Origin: Photobacterium sanguinicancri
GTDB lineage: Bacteria > Pseudomonadota > Gammaproteobacteria > Enterobacterales > Vibrionaceae
Direction of reading: 5' to 3'
NCBI RefSeq assembly: GCF_024346675.1
Contig: NZ_AP024850.1
Location: 2,728,001 to 2,792,000, forward strand
DNA length: 64,000 nt
Part shown: positions 34,504-43,719 of the stretch, one piece after another
How positions within the stretch are numbered: position 1 is the stretch's first letter
How the letters are laid out: every line of letters begins with the position of its first letter
Translations under genes and position numbers: made by a program
Notes under the pieces: model-generated
The model's input: only the letters and a program-made list of their open reading frames with translations
What the model was told of the DNA's origin: nothing
Databases searched by the model: none

Positions 34504-34536
34504 AAAAAAACGATGGTCAATGCCATCGTTTTTTTT
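34504..34536. terminator. bidirectional terminator, SBP / flgP
   Basis: CGATGG/CCATCG stem with a TCAATG loop, flanked by seven A and eight T, between convergent genes. Confidence 0.9.
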
Positions 34537-34586
34537 GTTTCTACAATCACGCTATGTCTAATAAGCCGAATAGCGAAGAAGTATGA

Positions 34587-35012
34587 TTAGAACATCGTCT
34601 CTTGGTTGGATGGCACATGGAATACTTCACCATGATCTTTCATTCTTTCCATGGTCTTAAGATTGACTTCCATCTCAGTGACATAACTATCACCGACAGG
34701 GTAACTACGAATGACCCGAGCACCACGAATGATACCATCAACAGCGCCATCGGTATTTTCGACCCCTAGCTGCTGATCTTCCATACCTGCACGCGCACTG
34801 ATACGCATACCGTAAACTTGTTCGGTTAGCTCACGGTAAGCATCAATCTTAGATGCTCGCATTGCACGTACTTGTTTTTCTTCTAGTGTGCGACCACGCT
34901 GTTCACTGATTGATGCATAACCTACCGCGGTGAGCACATCATTATCACGAATTTCGACCAGTGGCTGACACCCCACAAGTAACAGTAAGATTACTGCCAT
35001 CCAGATACGCAT
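34587..35012 (-). CDS. flgP: Flagellar H-ring outer-membrane lipoprotein FlgP
   Basis: The 141-residue lipoprotein (lipobox LLVGC, Cys near residue 15) belongs to the LPP20 family. In Vibrio, FlgP forms outer rings around the flagellar basal body and is needed for motility. The EEKQVRAMRASKIDAYRELTEQVYGMRI region is the family core. It is the second gene of an operon, 8 bp after flgO, convergent to the orphan binding protein. The rest of the flagellar genes (flgMN, flgA) that commonly adjoin it in Vibrio are not in this window. Confidence 0.92.
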   Translation of the reverse strand: MRIWMAVILLLLVGCQPLVEIRDNDVLTAVGYASISEQRGRTLEEKQVRAMRASKIDAYRELTEQVYGMRISARAGMEDQQLGVENTDGAVDGIIRGARVIRSYPVGDSYVTEMEVNLKTMERMKDHGEVFHVPSNQETMF

Positions 35013-35020
35013 AATTTCTC

Positions 35021-35656
35021 CTAAGGTTTCAGTACCACGTTACCGCGATCAAATTCGTTCACTTCAGAGCGAATAATAACACCGTTACGCATACGCATCT
35101 TATTCAAGGTATCTAAATCACGGCCCAAACGATCAGCAGGCAAGAAGCCCTGTGCCGTCGCAATCACCACACGAGAACGCATGCCAATAATTCGCGCATT
35201 GACTAATACACCGCCGCCTTGACGTAACATAGTGCCAGTGAGCACATAGTCAACAGGCTGCTCAGAGGCCAATTCTCGCCAGTTTCGGCTAATGGTAAAA
35301 TCACCTTCCGGTGTGACTTTTATTGCGCCTGTTGCTTTGTAATCAACAACGGTAAAACCACGTTGTTGCATTTGATACATAAAGCCTTCAGTAACAGTAT
35401 TACCAAGCCAGTTTGTTTCGTTCAACTGCTGTAAATCAACAAAAGAGGTAACCGCTAACGGTGTTTTTGCCGTTAAATATTGGTTAGATTCGACCAGTTG
35501 TTCCGTCATCCCTTCTATGAAGAAATCAATGGTATGACGAGGAGTCTGCTTTAACAGGTACTCATTGCCCGTATATGGTTCTTTACCATTATAAATCGGG
35601 GAGTATGCGCATGATGCAGTCATCATTGACAGCAACACGACTATCCACTTTTTCAT
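35021..35656 (-). CDS. flgO: Flagellar H-ring-associated lipoprotein FlgO
   Basis: The 211-residue protein has a lipoprotein signal (MMTASC). The start at 35656 (MKKWIVVLL) is chosen because the signal begins there; an in-frame ATG 21 bp upstream would add MHPERDR, unlike a signal. FlgO (FlgO-family beta-rich domain, VDYVLTGTML and GVLVNARIIG) stabilises the outer-membrane ring around the polar flagellum. It is first in the operon with flgP and divergent from flgT. Confidence 0.92.
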   Translation of the reverse strand: MKKWIVVLLSMMTASCAYSPIYNGKEPYTGNEYLLKQTPRHTIDFFIEGMTEQLVESNQYLTAKTPLAVTSFVDLQQLNETNWLGNTVTEGFMYQMQQRGFTVVDYKATGAIKVTPEGDFTISRNWRELASEQPVDYVLTGTMLRQGGGVLVNARIIGMRSRVVIATAQGFLPADRLGRDLDTLNKMRMRNGVIIRSEVNEFDRGNVVLKP

Positions 35657-35867
35657 TCTATCCCGCTCCGGATGCAAAAAGACCTATAGCCTGTTATCGT
35701 TCAAAAAAAGTAAAACTTTATAGCTAGCTGCTTTATATTCGGGAATACTCTTTGCATACTCCCTTTGGTAATCCACTCTGAATGAATCACAACCGTTTTT
35801 GTTCAGCCCGATACTATATAGTAAGTCCAACTATCCAAGCAATTTTCATACCGATGTTGAGAATACG

Positions 35868-37001
35868 ATGAAAAAAACACGCGCGCTTTATCTATTCATG
35901 TTGTTAGCCATGCCCTCTCAAGCTCTGGCCGCTTGGTTAGAAGTCACAGGACAAGCACAAGTGCTAGAAAGCGACAAAGCCGCCCGTAACAACGCGTTAG
36001 AAGATGCGGTTTACCAGGCCATCTTATATTCAGGTGCCGATGCGAGCTCATTTTCACACTTACGCCCCTATTTAAGCCAAGAGCGTAACGAGTACCAATT
36101 TAGCGGTAACGAAGTGCGCAACGTCAGCATAGTTAAAGCCAAAAAGTCAGGCGGCAATTATTACGTCACTGCTCGGATAGATATTTATCCATCGGCAAAG
36201 ACTTGCCACAAAACCCAATACAAAAAAGCGATTTTAATCAGTAGCTTTACACTCACTGCACCTCAACATGCCGCTTTAGGGGGTATTTATCAGATAGGTG
36301 ATGATTACAGTGTGATGCTCCAACGCCAAATTGAGCGTAAATCACAAAGCTTTGTCGTCTCGGGGATCACCCGCGTGCCTTTTCGTATTGATCAACCGAA
36401 TACACTCACCATGCTGGCTGAGGATTACGATGCGCAATATCTTATTACAGGCGAAATCACGGATTTAACGTCAACCGTCGATGAAAAGCTACTGCGAGAT
36501 GATCAATACAATCGACAATTTGCCGTCACACTAGAAGTGATTAATGGCAAAACAGGTGAAATGTTACTTCAGAAAAACTATCGTGAAATCGCTCAGTGGC
36601 CATTCACACGAGTTAGCCAAGTTGATACAAAAAGTGCACGCTTTTGGCAGTCAGGTTATGGCCAAGCCGTTCAACGTACCAGCCGCAATATGATGCTAGA
36701 TCTAGAGACCACCTTGGCTTGTCGCTCCAGTTTGCCTGAAGTTATTAATATTTTTAATGACAAGGTACAAACCAACGTTGGCCGAATTCACGGTGTTAAG
36801 CAAGGCGACCAACTGCGTTTATGGCACAACGCGGCCTTTATTGATCAACAAGGGATCAGCCGAGCGCGCATGGTACAAACAGAGATGACGCTTACGGTTG
36901 AACGGGTTTATGATAAATCTTCAGAGCTCAGTGTGGACCGAGCAGACCTTGCTGGTAGCATTCAACCTGGTGATTTACTCACCAAACAGATAACTCATTG
37001 A
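35868..37001 (+). CDS. flgT: Flagellar H-ring protein FlgT
   Basis: The 377-residue periplasmic protein has a signal peptide (MKKTRALYLF...SQALA, then AWLEVTG). The ATG at 35868 gives a clean signal sequence and the length known for Vibrio FlgT; the ATG at 35799 would prepend 23 non-signal residues. FlgT builds the H ring with FlgO and FlgP and helps to anchor the MotX/MotY T ring, part of the sodium-driven motor. The N-terminal domain (VLESDKAARNNALEDAV) and a two-Cys middle domain are visible. It is divergent from flgO and followed by tRNA-Arg. Confidence 0.92.
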   Translation: MKKTRALYLFMLLAMPSQALAAWLEVTGQAQVLESDKAARNNALEDAVYQAILYSGADASSFSHLRPYLSQERNEYQFSGNEVRNVSIVKAKKSGGNYYVTARIDIYPSAKTCHKTQYKKAILISSFTLTAPQHAALGGIYQIGDDYSVMLQRQIERKSQSFVVSGITRVPFRIDQPNTLTMLAEDYDAQYLITGEITDLTSTVDEKLLRDDQYNRQFAVTLEVINGKTGEMLLQKNYREIAQWPFTRVSQVDTKSARFWQSGYGQAVQRTSRNMMLDLETTLACRSSLPEVINIFNDKVQTNVGRIHGVKQGDQLRLWHNAAFIDQQGISRARMVQTEMTLTVERVYDKSSELSVDRADLAGSIQPGDLLTKQITH

Positions 37002-37011
37002 TACAAAAAGC

Positions 37012-37039
37012 TTAATATTAATCAATATTTGCGTATAAT
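37012..37039 (+). promoter_or_regulatory. promoter of tRNA-Arg(CCT)
   Basis: TATAAT at 37034-37039 with a weak TTAATA (37012-37017) 16 bp upstream; transcription would start close to the tRNA 5' end at 37049. Confidence 0.6.
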
Positions 37040-37048
37040 AGTGCGCAT

Positions 37049-37125
37049 GCTCCCTTAGCTCAGCTGGATAGAGCGTCCCCCTCCTAAGGGGAAGGCCGCA
37101 GGTTCGACTCCTGCAGGGAGCGCCA
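37049..37125 (+). tRNA. tRNA-Arg(CCT)
   Basis: 77-nt tRNA with GCTCCCT/AGGGAGC acceptor pairing, anticodon loop CTCCTAA on a TCCCC/GGGGA stem (anticodon CCT, reads AGG), GGTTCGACTC T-arm region and encoded CCA. It follows flgT by 47 bp. Confidence 0.97.
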
Positions 37126-37131
37126 CATACT

Positions 37132-37167
37132 AAAAAGGCTAGCCATTGATGATGGCTAGCCTTTTTT
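37132..37167 (+). terminator. terminator of tRNA-Arg
   Basis: AAGGCTAGCCAT/ATGGCTAGCCTT stem with a TGATG loop and a T run, 6 bp after the tRNA CCA. Confidence 0.92.
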
Positions 37168-37516
37168 CATTTATTACGCTCATGACTCTGATGTACCTAT
37201 TTAAGAATATAAAAATTAGACGACGTATAGTTTATTATTTGTTAGCGTTAGCTAATACAGTCATCCTTAATGAAACAATGAATACAAAATAAGATGCATA
37301 TTAATTATTGCAGTCTTGTTTATAGTTACAGTTAATAAGAGTAATGATATTCATCCTATATTGCCACACCTTCATATGCTTATATATTTCTAATCAAGTC
37401 TATCGTCATAAATCTAGCAATCGCTTTAATTTATTTAAAGCAACAACGACAAAATATTGACTTTACATACATGTAGCCAATCAAATGAAACAACATAGAT
37501 ATACAATTTTATAAAA
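37168..37516. other. intergenic, AT-rich, no gene seen
   Basis: About 350 bp between the tRNA-Arg terminator and the terminator of the PAP2 gene. It is very AT-rich with no ribosome-binding-site-linked reading frame or strong hairpin. It may be an integration-prone tRNA flank, but no repeat of the tRNA 3' end was seen. Confidence 0.5.
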
Positions 37517-37544
37517 TAAAAAAAGAGCCCTTCAGGCTCCTTTT
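37517..37544 (-). terminator. terminator of the PAP2 phosphatase gene
   Basis: GAGCC/GGCTC stem with a CTTCA loop, and a run of T on the minus strand. Confidence 0.85.
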
Positions 37545-37564
37545 GATATTTTTTAAATAACAGC

Positions 37565-38104
37565 TTAGAAATTAATGCTTGCGTACAAGCCAACTTCATC
37601 ACCGCTGACATAAGGCGAAATGACGTAATTACTCATCGAGTACCCCATCTCAGAAACTACGTACTGAATGCCAGTTGCCAATGCAGCACCAGCCGCAACA
37701 TCACGCCAGTAGTGGTGTTTGCTGTCTACTCTAGAATAACCCACAAGGGCCGCAGCAGCGTACGCTGGTACGCCGTATTCCCAGCCATAACGAAATTGTA
37801 GGTAAGCAGCCCCTTGTGTTGCTGCTGATGTATGCCCAGAAGGGAAAGAGTGATCGCCACCATTTGGGCGCTCTGCATTAACGGAAAATTTAATAGCGTG
37901 CGTCGCTACTGCTGTATATAGCGCACCTTCCGCTAGTTGAAATAAACCTTCTGTGTCACCTTTATATAGAGAGATTGCACCAGCTGTAAGTGGAATACCA
38001 AATTGAGCAATATCAGCGTACTTTTGTAGGTTTTTATTATGGGCAGACGCTGAACATGCGGTCGTTGCTAATATAAGCGCAACAACTCCTGACTTTATTT
38101 TCAT
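37565..38104 (-). CDS. Secreted PAP2-type phosphatase
   Basis: The 179-residue protein has an N-terminal signal (ATTACSASA) and the three PAP2 acid-phosphatase motifs: KFSVNAERP (K-x6-RP), FPSGHTSA (PSGH) and SRVDSKHHYWRD (SR-x5-H-x3-D). These give the nucleophilic His and phosphate-binding Arg/Lys. It probably removes phosphate from a periplasmic lipid such as phosphatidylglycerol phosphate or undecaprenyl pyrophosphate, or from lipid A; the substrate is not readable. It carries few membrane helices, unlike PgpB. A single gene with its own terminator. Confidence 0.85.
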   Translation of the reverse strand: MKIKSGVVALILATTACSASAHNKNLQKYADIAQFGIPLTAGAISLYKGDTEGLFQLAEGALYTAVATHAIKFSVNAERPNGGDHSFPSGHTSAATQGAAYLQFRYGWEYGVPAYAAAALVGYSRVDSKHHYWRDVAAGAALATGIQYVVSEMGYSMSNYVISPYVSGDEVGLYASINF

Positions 38105-38529
38105 GCTTTTCCTTCTAACAACATTGCAGCCTTACAATATAAGCAAAGCACCATCAATGGTTTCTAAAATAAGAACATTAAATCTACTGCATAAGCATGA
38201 AGCGGTTTTGGTACAACACTATTTACAAATACAACCGTAGATATCAAACACTGTTTTTTAATAAGTGCAGCGAGATTGTAAGAAGTAAGGAAATGCTTGT
38301 CAATGAGTTAGTGCTCACAAAAGCATATAAACTACAAATATGTTAATTACATCCAATCTGTCTTTTTGATGAAATAGATCAGCTCTAAAGCAGTTCCTTT
38401 TATGACGTAAGCAAAAAAACGCTTATTAATATATGAAAAATATGATCTTAACCTACTATTTATGAGTATCACTGAAACGGCACTAGACCGAGCGTGATCT
38501 ATGTTGGATAAATCCAAGGGAGATACGAT
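38105..38529. other. intergenic, upstream region of two divergent genes
   Basis: About 425 bp, AT-rich. It must hold the promoters of the PAP2 gene (leftward) and of the small secreted peptide (rightward). No confident promoter hexamers or operator could be fixed. AAGGGAG at 38517-38523 is the ribosome-binding site of the peptide gene. Confidence 0.5.
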
Positions 38530-38706
38530 ATGAAAAAGATAACTTCGGTATGCGCAGCACTCTTACTTACTGCAAGTTTTGCTACGTCGGCTTACACACT
38601 TTCAGGAACACCAGAAGACATTCCAGAAGGTGCAATGCAGTACTGCGCGACATCCAGTAACTTTTGGGTATGTGTTGATAACTATAAGCAACGTAACAAC
38701 CTATAG
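38530..38706 (+). CDS. Small secreted two-cysteine peptide, unknown
   Basis: This 58-codon gene is too short for routine ORF calling. It has a clear ribosome-binding site (AAGGGAG, 6 bp before the ATG). Residues 1-20 are a textbook signal peptide (MKKITSVCAALLLTASFATS, then AYTL). The mature part of about 38 residues has two Cys in YCATSSNFWVC, suitable for a disulfide, and ends NNL. The stop is followed 25 bp later by a strong terminator. I recognise no family. It could be a periplasmic peptide, a bacteriocin-like or signalling peptide, or an envelope-stress product. Role unknown. Confidence 0.75.
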   Translation: MKKITSVCAALLLTASFATSAYTLSGTPEDIPEGAMQYCATSSNFWVCVDNYKQRNNL

Positions 38707-38731
38707 TTCTCTGAATATAGCTGAAGCATAA

Positions 38732-38768
38732 AAAAACAGGCATAGAGTTAGACTCTATGCCTGTTTTT
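38732..38768. terminator. bidirectional terminator, peptide gene / gltX
   Basis: Perfect 15-bp stem around AAAACAGGCATAGAGT with a short TAG loop, flanked by A and T runs. Confidence 0.92.
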
Positions 38769-38793
38769 ATTTGAAGCTTGTGTTAACGAATGC

Positions 38794-40224
38794 TTATGCG
38801 TTCGCTTCACGCTCTGCAATGAAAGCAAGTGCTAGCTTGATACGCGCCATTACGCGTACTTTGCCAACAAGTTGCATTACTGCGTCAACCGAAGGCGATT
38901 GACCTTGGCCTGTAACGGCAACACGCAGTGGCATACCCACTTTACCCATGCCTAGCTCTAACTCTTCACATGTTGATTTAATCACATCATGAAGGTTTTC
39001 AGCTGTCCATGCATCATCAGATACAGCTTCAACTTTTGCTAGTGCAAGCTCTAGGGCTTCTTTCGCTACTGGGCGAAGGTGTTTCTTCGCAGCACCCGCT
39101 TCAAACTCACTAAAGTCTTGGTAGAAGTAACGCGATTGCTCTGCAAGTTCGATCAATGTATTACAACGCTCACCCACTAGCTTGATTACGTCAGTGATTG
39201 CTGGACCATTAGCGGTATCAATCTCTTTTTGATCTAAGTGCCATTGTAGGTACTTAGCAACATATTCAGGCTCAGCTGTTTTGATGTAATGGTTGTTCAA
39301 CCAAAGTAACTTGTCTGTATTGAATGCTGACGCAGACTTACTGATAGACTCTAGCGTGAACAAGTTGATCATTTCTTCTAATGAGAAAATCTCTTGATCA
39401 CCATGAGACCAACCTAAACGTACAAGGTAGTTAAGCAGTGCTTGTGGCAAGTAACCGTCATCGCGGTATTGCATTACACTTACTGCGCCATGGCGTTTAG
39501 ACAGTTTCGCACCGTCGTCACCAAGGATCATTGCACAGTGTGCAAATTCAGGAACAGGCGCACCCAGTGCTTCATAGATGTTAATTTGACGAGGGGTATT
39601 GTTGATGTGGTCTTCACCACGAACAACTTGGGTAATCTCCATATCCCAATCATCAACAACAACACAGAAGTTATAAGTTGGGCTACCATCGGTACGACGA
39701 ATGATAAGATCATCTAGCTCGCTATTAGCGATTTCAATACGGCCACGTACTTTATCATCAAACACTACCGTCCCTTCTTTTGGGTTACGGAAGCGAATAA
39801 CGAATGGTGATGCTTCAGTTGCTGCTGCATTTGCCGCAACAATTTTAGGGTGATTAGCATCGTAGCGTGGCTTAACACCTGCTGCCATTTGCTCTTCACG
39901 CAATTCGTCTAACAACTCTTTCGGACAGTAGCACTTGTATGCTTTGTCTTCCGCAAGCAATTGATCGATCAACTGGTTGTAACGATCAAAACGTTTCGTT
40001 TGGTAGTAAGGACCTTCATCCCAGTTAAGCCCGATCCACTCCATACCTTCAATAATGGCATCGATAGCTTCTTGAGATGAACGCTCTAGATCGGTATCTT
40101 CGATACGCAGAACAAATTCACCGCCTTGCTTCTTCGCAAATAACCATGAGTACAATGCTGTACGGGCACCACCTACGTGCAAGAAGCCTGTTGGGCTTGG
40201 TGCAAAACGAGTTTTAATCGTCAT
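38794..40224 (-). CDS. gltX: Glutamyl-tRNA synthetase
   Basis: The 476-residue class I enzyme attaches Glu to tRNA-Glu (EC 6.1.1.17). It has the HIGH-type motif in [15 protein letters not shown] and the KMSKS-type motif KLSKRHG, with the helical anticodon-binding C-terminal part. A zinc site seems to be present in the [15 protein letters not shown] stretch. Length is as in E. coli. A single gene, read against the secreted-peptide gene across a shared terminator. Confidence 0.97.
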   Translation of the reverse strand: MTIKTRFAPSPTGFLHVGGARTALYSWLFAKKQGGEFVLRIEDTDLERSSQEAIDAIIEGMEWIGLNWDEGPYYQTKRFDRYNQLIDQLLAEDKAYKCYCPKELLDELREEQMAAGVKPRYDANHPKIVAANAAATEASPFVIRFRNPKEGTVVFDDKVRGRIEIANSELDDLIIRRTDGSPTYNFCVVVDDWDMEITQVVRGEDHINNTPRQINIYEALGAPVPEFAHCAMILGDDGAKLSKRHGAVSVMQYRDDGYLPQALLNYLVRLGWSHGDQEIFSLEEMINLFTLESISKSASAFNTDKLLWLNNHYIKTAEPEYVAKYLQWHLDQKEIDTANGPAITDVIKLVGERCNTLIELAEQSRYFYQDFSEFEAGAAKKHLRPVAKEALELALAKVEAVSDDAWTAENLHDVIKSTCEELELGMGKVGMPLRVAVTGQGQSPSVDAVMQLVGKVRVMARIKLALAFIAEREANA

Positions 40225-40365
40225 TTGATTTACCTTAAAGTGACTGGAGCGACTGACAGCGATAGCGCTATAAGCCCATAATTGGGCGTTATTTTAACAC
40301 TGTCATTCTATTCTACAATCACCATCCTTTCTCTAATTGACACTCAATGACTAGATAGCATCAGC

Positions 40366-41016
40366 TTAAGATGCATTCTTTAGGTTTTTCATCGCCCACA
40401 TCATGAATGCTTGCTGTTCTTGTGCGGACAAATTATTGAAACCCGCTTCCAGAATCATTCTTTGCGATGATCCGGTATTCGCATTTTTTGGTTTTATTTG
40501 ATCTACGGGTGTTGTCGAGGTTTGACCGATGGAAACAACGGCAATCCCTGTCTCTTTTTGGTTGTATTTTAATACTGCTTTTTCATAATTTTTCATGCCT
40601 TGCATGCCATTAACATACAGAGGCTCAAGCTGGAATGGGATCATCTCGCCAGAAGCTGATTTGAGAACAAAGCGCGGGTCTTTATCAAACGCCTTAGCTT
40701 CTTCCATGGTTCTAAACGGCTGGTAAGACAATGCAACATCATCAGAAGGTGCGTTAAAGCGAACGATAAAAGGAACTGAATTAAATTTAGTGCGGCGACC
40801 GTCTTCTACTACTAACTGACCCAATGCAAATAATACTTGGTTGGTACCCGATTCAAGCGTTAATTGGTTAGGCGATGAAAAAATATCACTCGCAACTTCA
40901 TCACCATTAAGCACCAAGGGCCCAATTTCTTTATTAAAGGTTAACGTACTTTCTGCATTCGCTTGCCAAGATAAACAACCCGCCAACAGAGTTAGGGCAA
41001 CAATCAACTTCTTCAT
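40366..41016 (-). CDS. DUF2057/CsgI (YccT)-family periplasmic protein, copy 1
   Basis: The 216-residue protein has a signal peptide (SWQANA, then ESTLTF) and the DUF2057 fold seen in E. coli YccT/CsgI, an inhibitor of curli assembly. Family marks are LVLNGDEVASDIFSSPNQL and GTNQVLFALGQL near the N-terminus and an end of the type FMMWAMKNLK. It follows the OmpU-type porin at 41087-42226 by 70 bp on the same strand with a small hairpin between, so read-through is likely. In Vibrionaceae its role is unknown. Confidence 0.82.
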   Translation of the reverse strand: MKKLIVALTLLAGCLSWQANAESTLTFNKEIGPLVLNGDEVASDIFSSPNQLTLESGTNQVLFALGQLVVEDGRRTKFNSVPFIVRFNAPSDDVALSYQPFRTMEEAKAFDKDPRFVLKSASGEMIPFQLEPLYVNGMQGMKNYEKAVLKYNQKETGIAVVSIGQTSTTPVDQIKPKNANTGSSQRMILEAGFNNLSAQEQQAFMMWAMKNLKNAS

Positions 41017-41032
41017 ATAGCCTCCACGGCAA

Positions 41033-41053
41033 AGGGCGAGAAATTCTCGCCCT
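41033..41053 (-). terminator. intercistronic hairpin between porin and DUF2057 gene
   Basis: AGGGCGAGAA/TTCTCGCCCT inverted repeat, followed on the minus strand by TTTG. A weak T run suggests partial termination, which would make porin more abundant than the DUF2057 protein. Confidence 0.65.
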
Positions 41054-41086
41054 AATTATTACAGTAATTAAAGATTAAGAGTCATC

Positions 41087-42226
41087 TTAGAACCAGTACT
41101 CAATACCAACAGATGCTTCATTAAAGCTATCTGACTTCCAACGACCTTCATAGCCTTTATTATCGGCATCAATGCGATCTATATTATTCATCGCATAACG
41201 GGCATAAAGCACAGCGTTAGTATCAACAAAGTACATCATCTGCACTGATGTAACGTTATCTTCAGTGTTCTTAATGTCTTTACCATTCACTTCTAAACCA
41301 AGGTTTTCAGCGCGAGCAATTTTGGCTTGCCACTTATCAAACGTATACGTTAAACCAACTGAGTATGAATCTTCACGCTCGTCTTGATTAAACGTATCGT
41401 TATCCGCTTTTGCGATACGGTAATAAGCAAAGTAGCCTAAACCATTAGAGAAGCCACCTTGTGCCCCCATCAAGTAAGTTTGGTTATTCCAAAACGTACC
41501 ATCGAACTTACCTTTGGTTTTATCAAGCGTGTCGTAGTTCATCTCGTAAGCTAAATCAAACTGCGCCCATCCCCAATCACCTTTCACTTGTTGGTGTGCA
41601 GCCATGCCATGCCAGTAGTTGCTTGATGCTTTCGAGCTATCAGTTGCCCCTGCACGATCTTCACCTGCACCAGCAGCGATATCCATGGTAAAGCCAGACC
41701 ATAGTTCATTGGTATCCCAACGGATGGTATCTGATTGGCGGTCATTGAAATTGTTTCCGCCGATATTGCCACCCCAGTCCCAAACGTTACCCATACCAGG
41801 GTTAGTCGCAGGCCAGTCAATCAATTCATAAATAGGGGTTAACACACGACCCAGACGAATTTTACCAACGCTATCGTGTTCAAAGCCGACAAAAGTATCA
41901 CGGCGGCCTAAGTAGCCATTACCACCGTTTTCACCCGCAAATGACTCATCAACATAACCAGATTCGATTTGCCATAGGAAAGTCCAATCTTGCATTTGAT
42001 CAAACTGAGCAGTACCACGCCAGCCAAGGCGTGATTCATTATTGAACTGGACACCATCGTTGTTCTTTTCATTATCGTAATCGCGGTGCGCTACCTGCAT
42101 CGCAATCAAGCCGTAAATACTGTGCTCGTATTTAGCTCCACTATCACTTGCTTGTGCTGGAACAGTGGCAAGTGCTGCAGTCGCAATCGCCGCGCCTAAT
42201 AAGGTACGTTTGAAAAATTGACTCAT
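41087..42226 (-). CDS. OmpU-like general porin, copy 1
   Basis: The 379-residue outer-membrane porin has a signal peptide (MSQFFKRTLLGAAIATAALA...VPAQA, then SDSGAKYEHS) and the Vibrio porin signature. This includes NESRLGWRG, LGRRDTFVGFEHDSVGKIRLGRVLTPIY and a C-terminal Phe after VGIEYW. The ATG at 42226 is chosen because TTTAGGAG precedes it at the right distance and it begins the signal; an upstream in-frame ATG at 42259 would be off. Its 5' leader resembles that of the second porin. Homologues in P. profundum (OmpH/OmpL) are regulated by ToxR and pressure; which one this is cannot be told. Confidence 0.9.
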   Translation of the reverse strand: MSQFFKRTLLGAAIATAALATVPAQASDSGAKYEHSIYGLIAMQVAHRDYDNEKNNDGVQFNNESRLGWRGTAQFDQMQDWTFLWQIESGYVDESFAGENGGNGYLGRRDTFVGFEHDSVGKIRLGRVLTPIYELIDWPATNPGMGNVWDWGGNIGGNNFNDRQSDTIRWDTNELWSGFTMDIAAGAGEDRAGATDSSKASSNYWHGMAAHQQVKGDWGWAQFDLAYEMNYDTLDKTKGKFDGTFWNNQTYLMGAQGGFSNGLGYFAYYRIAKADNDTFNQDEREDSYSVGLTYTFDKWQAKIARAENLGLEVNGKDIKNTEDNVTSVQMMYFVDTNAVLYARYAMNNIDRIDADNKGYEGRWKSDSFNEASVGIEYWF

Positions 42227-42300
42227 GGAAAAACTCCTAAAAAATATAGCTGAATTCATGTACTTACCTCAGTGGCCGCCGAAGGTTAGCACAATGAAAT
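42227..42300 (-). promoter_or_regulatory. conserved 5' leader of porin copy 1
   Basis: On the minus strand the leader has TCGGCGGCCA (42273-42282), then a 20-nt gap, then CAGCTATA..TTTTAGGAGTT.TTCC before the ATG. The same blocks occur before the second porin. It may be a shared post-transcriptional control site. Confidence 0.55.
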
Positions 42301-42879
42301 TTAATGTTTCATATTGAGAACGTGGATAAGATTACAAGCTTTTTTCACCATACGAATATATGGCAAGAAAAAGCTTGACCCCCTTCAAAAACCACCAACC
42401 AAAAAAAACATAAATCATTAATTTTCAGCAACTTAAAACAAAAATCTAATTACAGCACCATTAGGAGCTAAATGGCATTTTGTGTCCAAGATCTCAAGCT
42501 GGTATGCAAGACAGTGGAGAATCACTCAAAAATCAGATGTTTTTATATAACTAAATGGATGTTTAGTTTTTTTATGATTCAAAATAGTGAGCAAGTTCAA
42601 ACTCATTTAGAAGAAAGTAAGCTAAATCGGTTTGTTAAAGTAACGAAAAAATATTTCAGCTAAAACTGAATCGAAAAAAAATGCTGAGTCCACCTTATTG
42701 ATAAGTTGTTAGATTTAAATAAAAACAGAAGAAAGTAGATGATGTGACTGATGTCTGAGTTCGCTTGCTCTATGAGGAAATAACCTTTTTTGTCAGCACT
42801 AAGCAACGTAAAATCGTGTTACGAATTAACTATGGATGGACAACCGCCAATAACTTGCGTGTCCTTCAGGGAGAATATA
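42301..42879. other. intergenic between porin 1 and DUF2057 copy 2
   Basis: About 580 bp, AT-rich. It contains a 63-codon open frame from 42472 (rejected as a gene) and, at its right end, the leader of the DUF2057 gene. Promoters for the porin (leftward) and the DUF2057 gene (rightward) must lie here; none can be fixed with confidence. Confidence 0.5.
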
Positions 42880-43551
42880 ATGAAGGTAAAACATATAGCC
42901 CTTGCGGTAGCGCTTCTACCTCTCGCTCAAACAGCTTTTGCTGACGTGACACTTGAACTGCCAGACAATGTACGATTGCTCGCTGTAAATGAACAAGATC
43001 CATCAAAAAATATTACCGATATTTTTTTTGCGACAGATGACAAGCTAACGTTTAAAAATGGTGAGAACCAAATCGTATATCAAATTGATCAGTATTTTTA
43101 TAAAGGGGATAAGCAAAGTGAGCGGTTCCGTTCCTCGCCTTATATACTGACCTTTACTGCAAACAATACTTCACTTCAATTAGAAGTACCAAACTTCCGA
43201 GGTGTTGTTCAGGCCAATGAGTTTAACCATTCAGCAAAAGTAAATGTTCAAACTACAGCGGGAAAAAACGTCGCATTCAAGCATGACAAGCTTGAGTTAA
43301 AAGGTCTTTCCATTTCACATGATTACCACGAGTATGTGAAACAATATAACCGTCTTGGTGGTCCTGCAGCACTGACTGTTGCTACAACTGCAATAGCAAC
43401 TAATGAAGCTAAACCAGCGTTAAAACAGTCAGCTACTGACCTTGCAACTCAAAGTAAAGAGCCAATCAAACAGCAGCTACAGGCACTTTTCAATCAAGCA
43501 GATAAAGAAACTAAAAAAGAATTTATTAGCTGGGCAGTGCAAAACCTGTAA
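42880..43551 (+). CDS. DUF2057/CsgI-family periplasmic protein, copy 2
   Basis: The 223-residue protein has a signal peptide (MKVKHIALAVALLPLAQTAFA). The start at 42880 is preceded by AGGGAG and gives a proper signal; the in-frame ATG at 42790 would add 30 unrelated residues. The body follows the first copy: LELPDNVRLLAVN, then GENQIVYQIDQYFYKGDKQSERFRSSPYI, and the C-terminal KKEFISWAVQNL. It is read convergently to the second porin, so the two porin/DUF2057 pairs are organised differently. Confidence 0.8.
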   Translation: MKVKHIALAVALLPLAQTAFADVTLELPDNVRLLAVNEQDPSKNITDIFFATDDKLTFKNGENQIVYQIDQYFYKGDKQSERFRSSPYILTFTANNTSLQLEVPNFRGVVQANEFNHSAKVNVQTTAGKNVAFKHDKLELKGLSISHDYHEYVKQYNRLGGPAALTVATTAIATNEAKPALKQSATDLATQSKEPIKQQLQALFNQADKETKKEFISWAVQNL

Positions 43552-43561
43552 TCTCTCGATA

Positions 43562-43587
43562 AAAGTTCCTTTTAGCGAAGGAACTTT
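43562..43587 (+). terminator. hairpin after DUF2057 copy 2
   Basis: AAAGTTCCTT/AAGGAACTTT stem with a TTAGCG loop; the T run after it is short. Confidence 0.7.
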
Positions 43588-43719
43588 CTCACTACCTTTA
43601 AGCCCCTCCATGCTCAACTCAACTTTACATTTACCCGACTTAATTACTTCACTCTGCGAGAACTAACACCTCATTCATTATTCGTCACCTTAACCAAAAA
43701 TTGATTAACTCATAGATCG

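Noticed and set aside
35806..35813. GCCCGATA upstream of flgT as a sigma-28 promoter
   Set aside because: It differs from the GCCGATAA -10 by an extra base and has no matching TAAA -35 at the proper distance.
37168..37516. Genomic island or attachment site next to tRNA-Arg
   Set aside because: No integrase, no direct repeat of the tRNA 3' end, and only core-type genes follow.
42472..42663. 63-codon open frame between the porin and DUF2057 genes
   Set aside because: No clear ribosome-binding site, unremarkable composition, no recognisable family; AT-rich intergenic DNA often has such frames.
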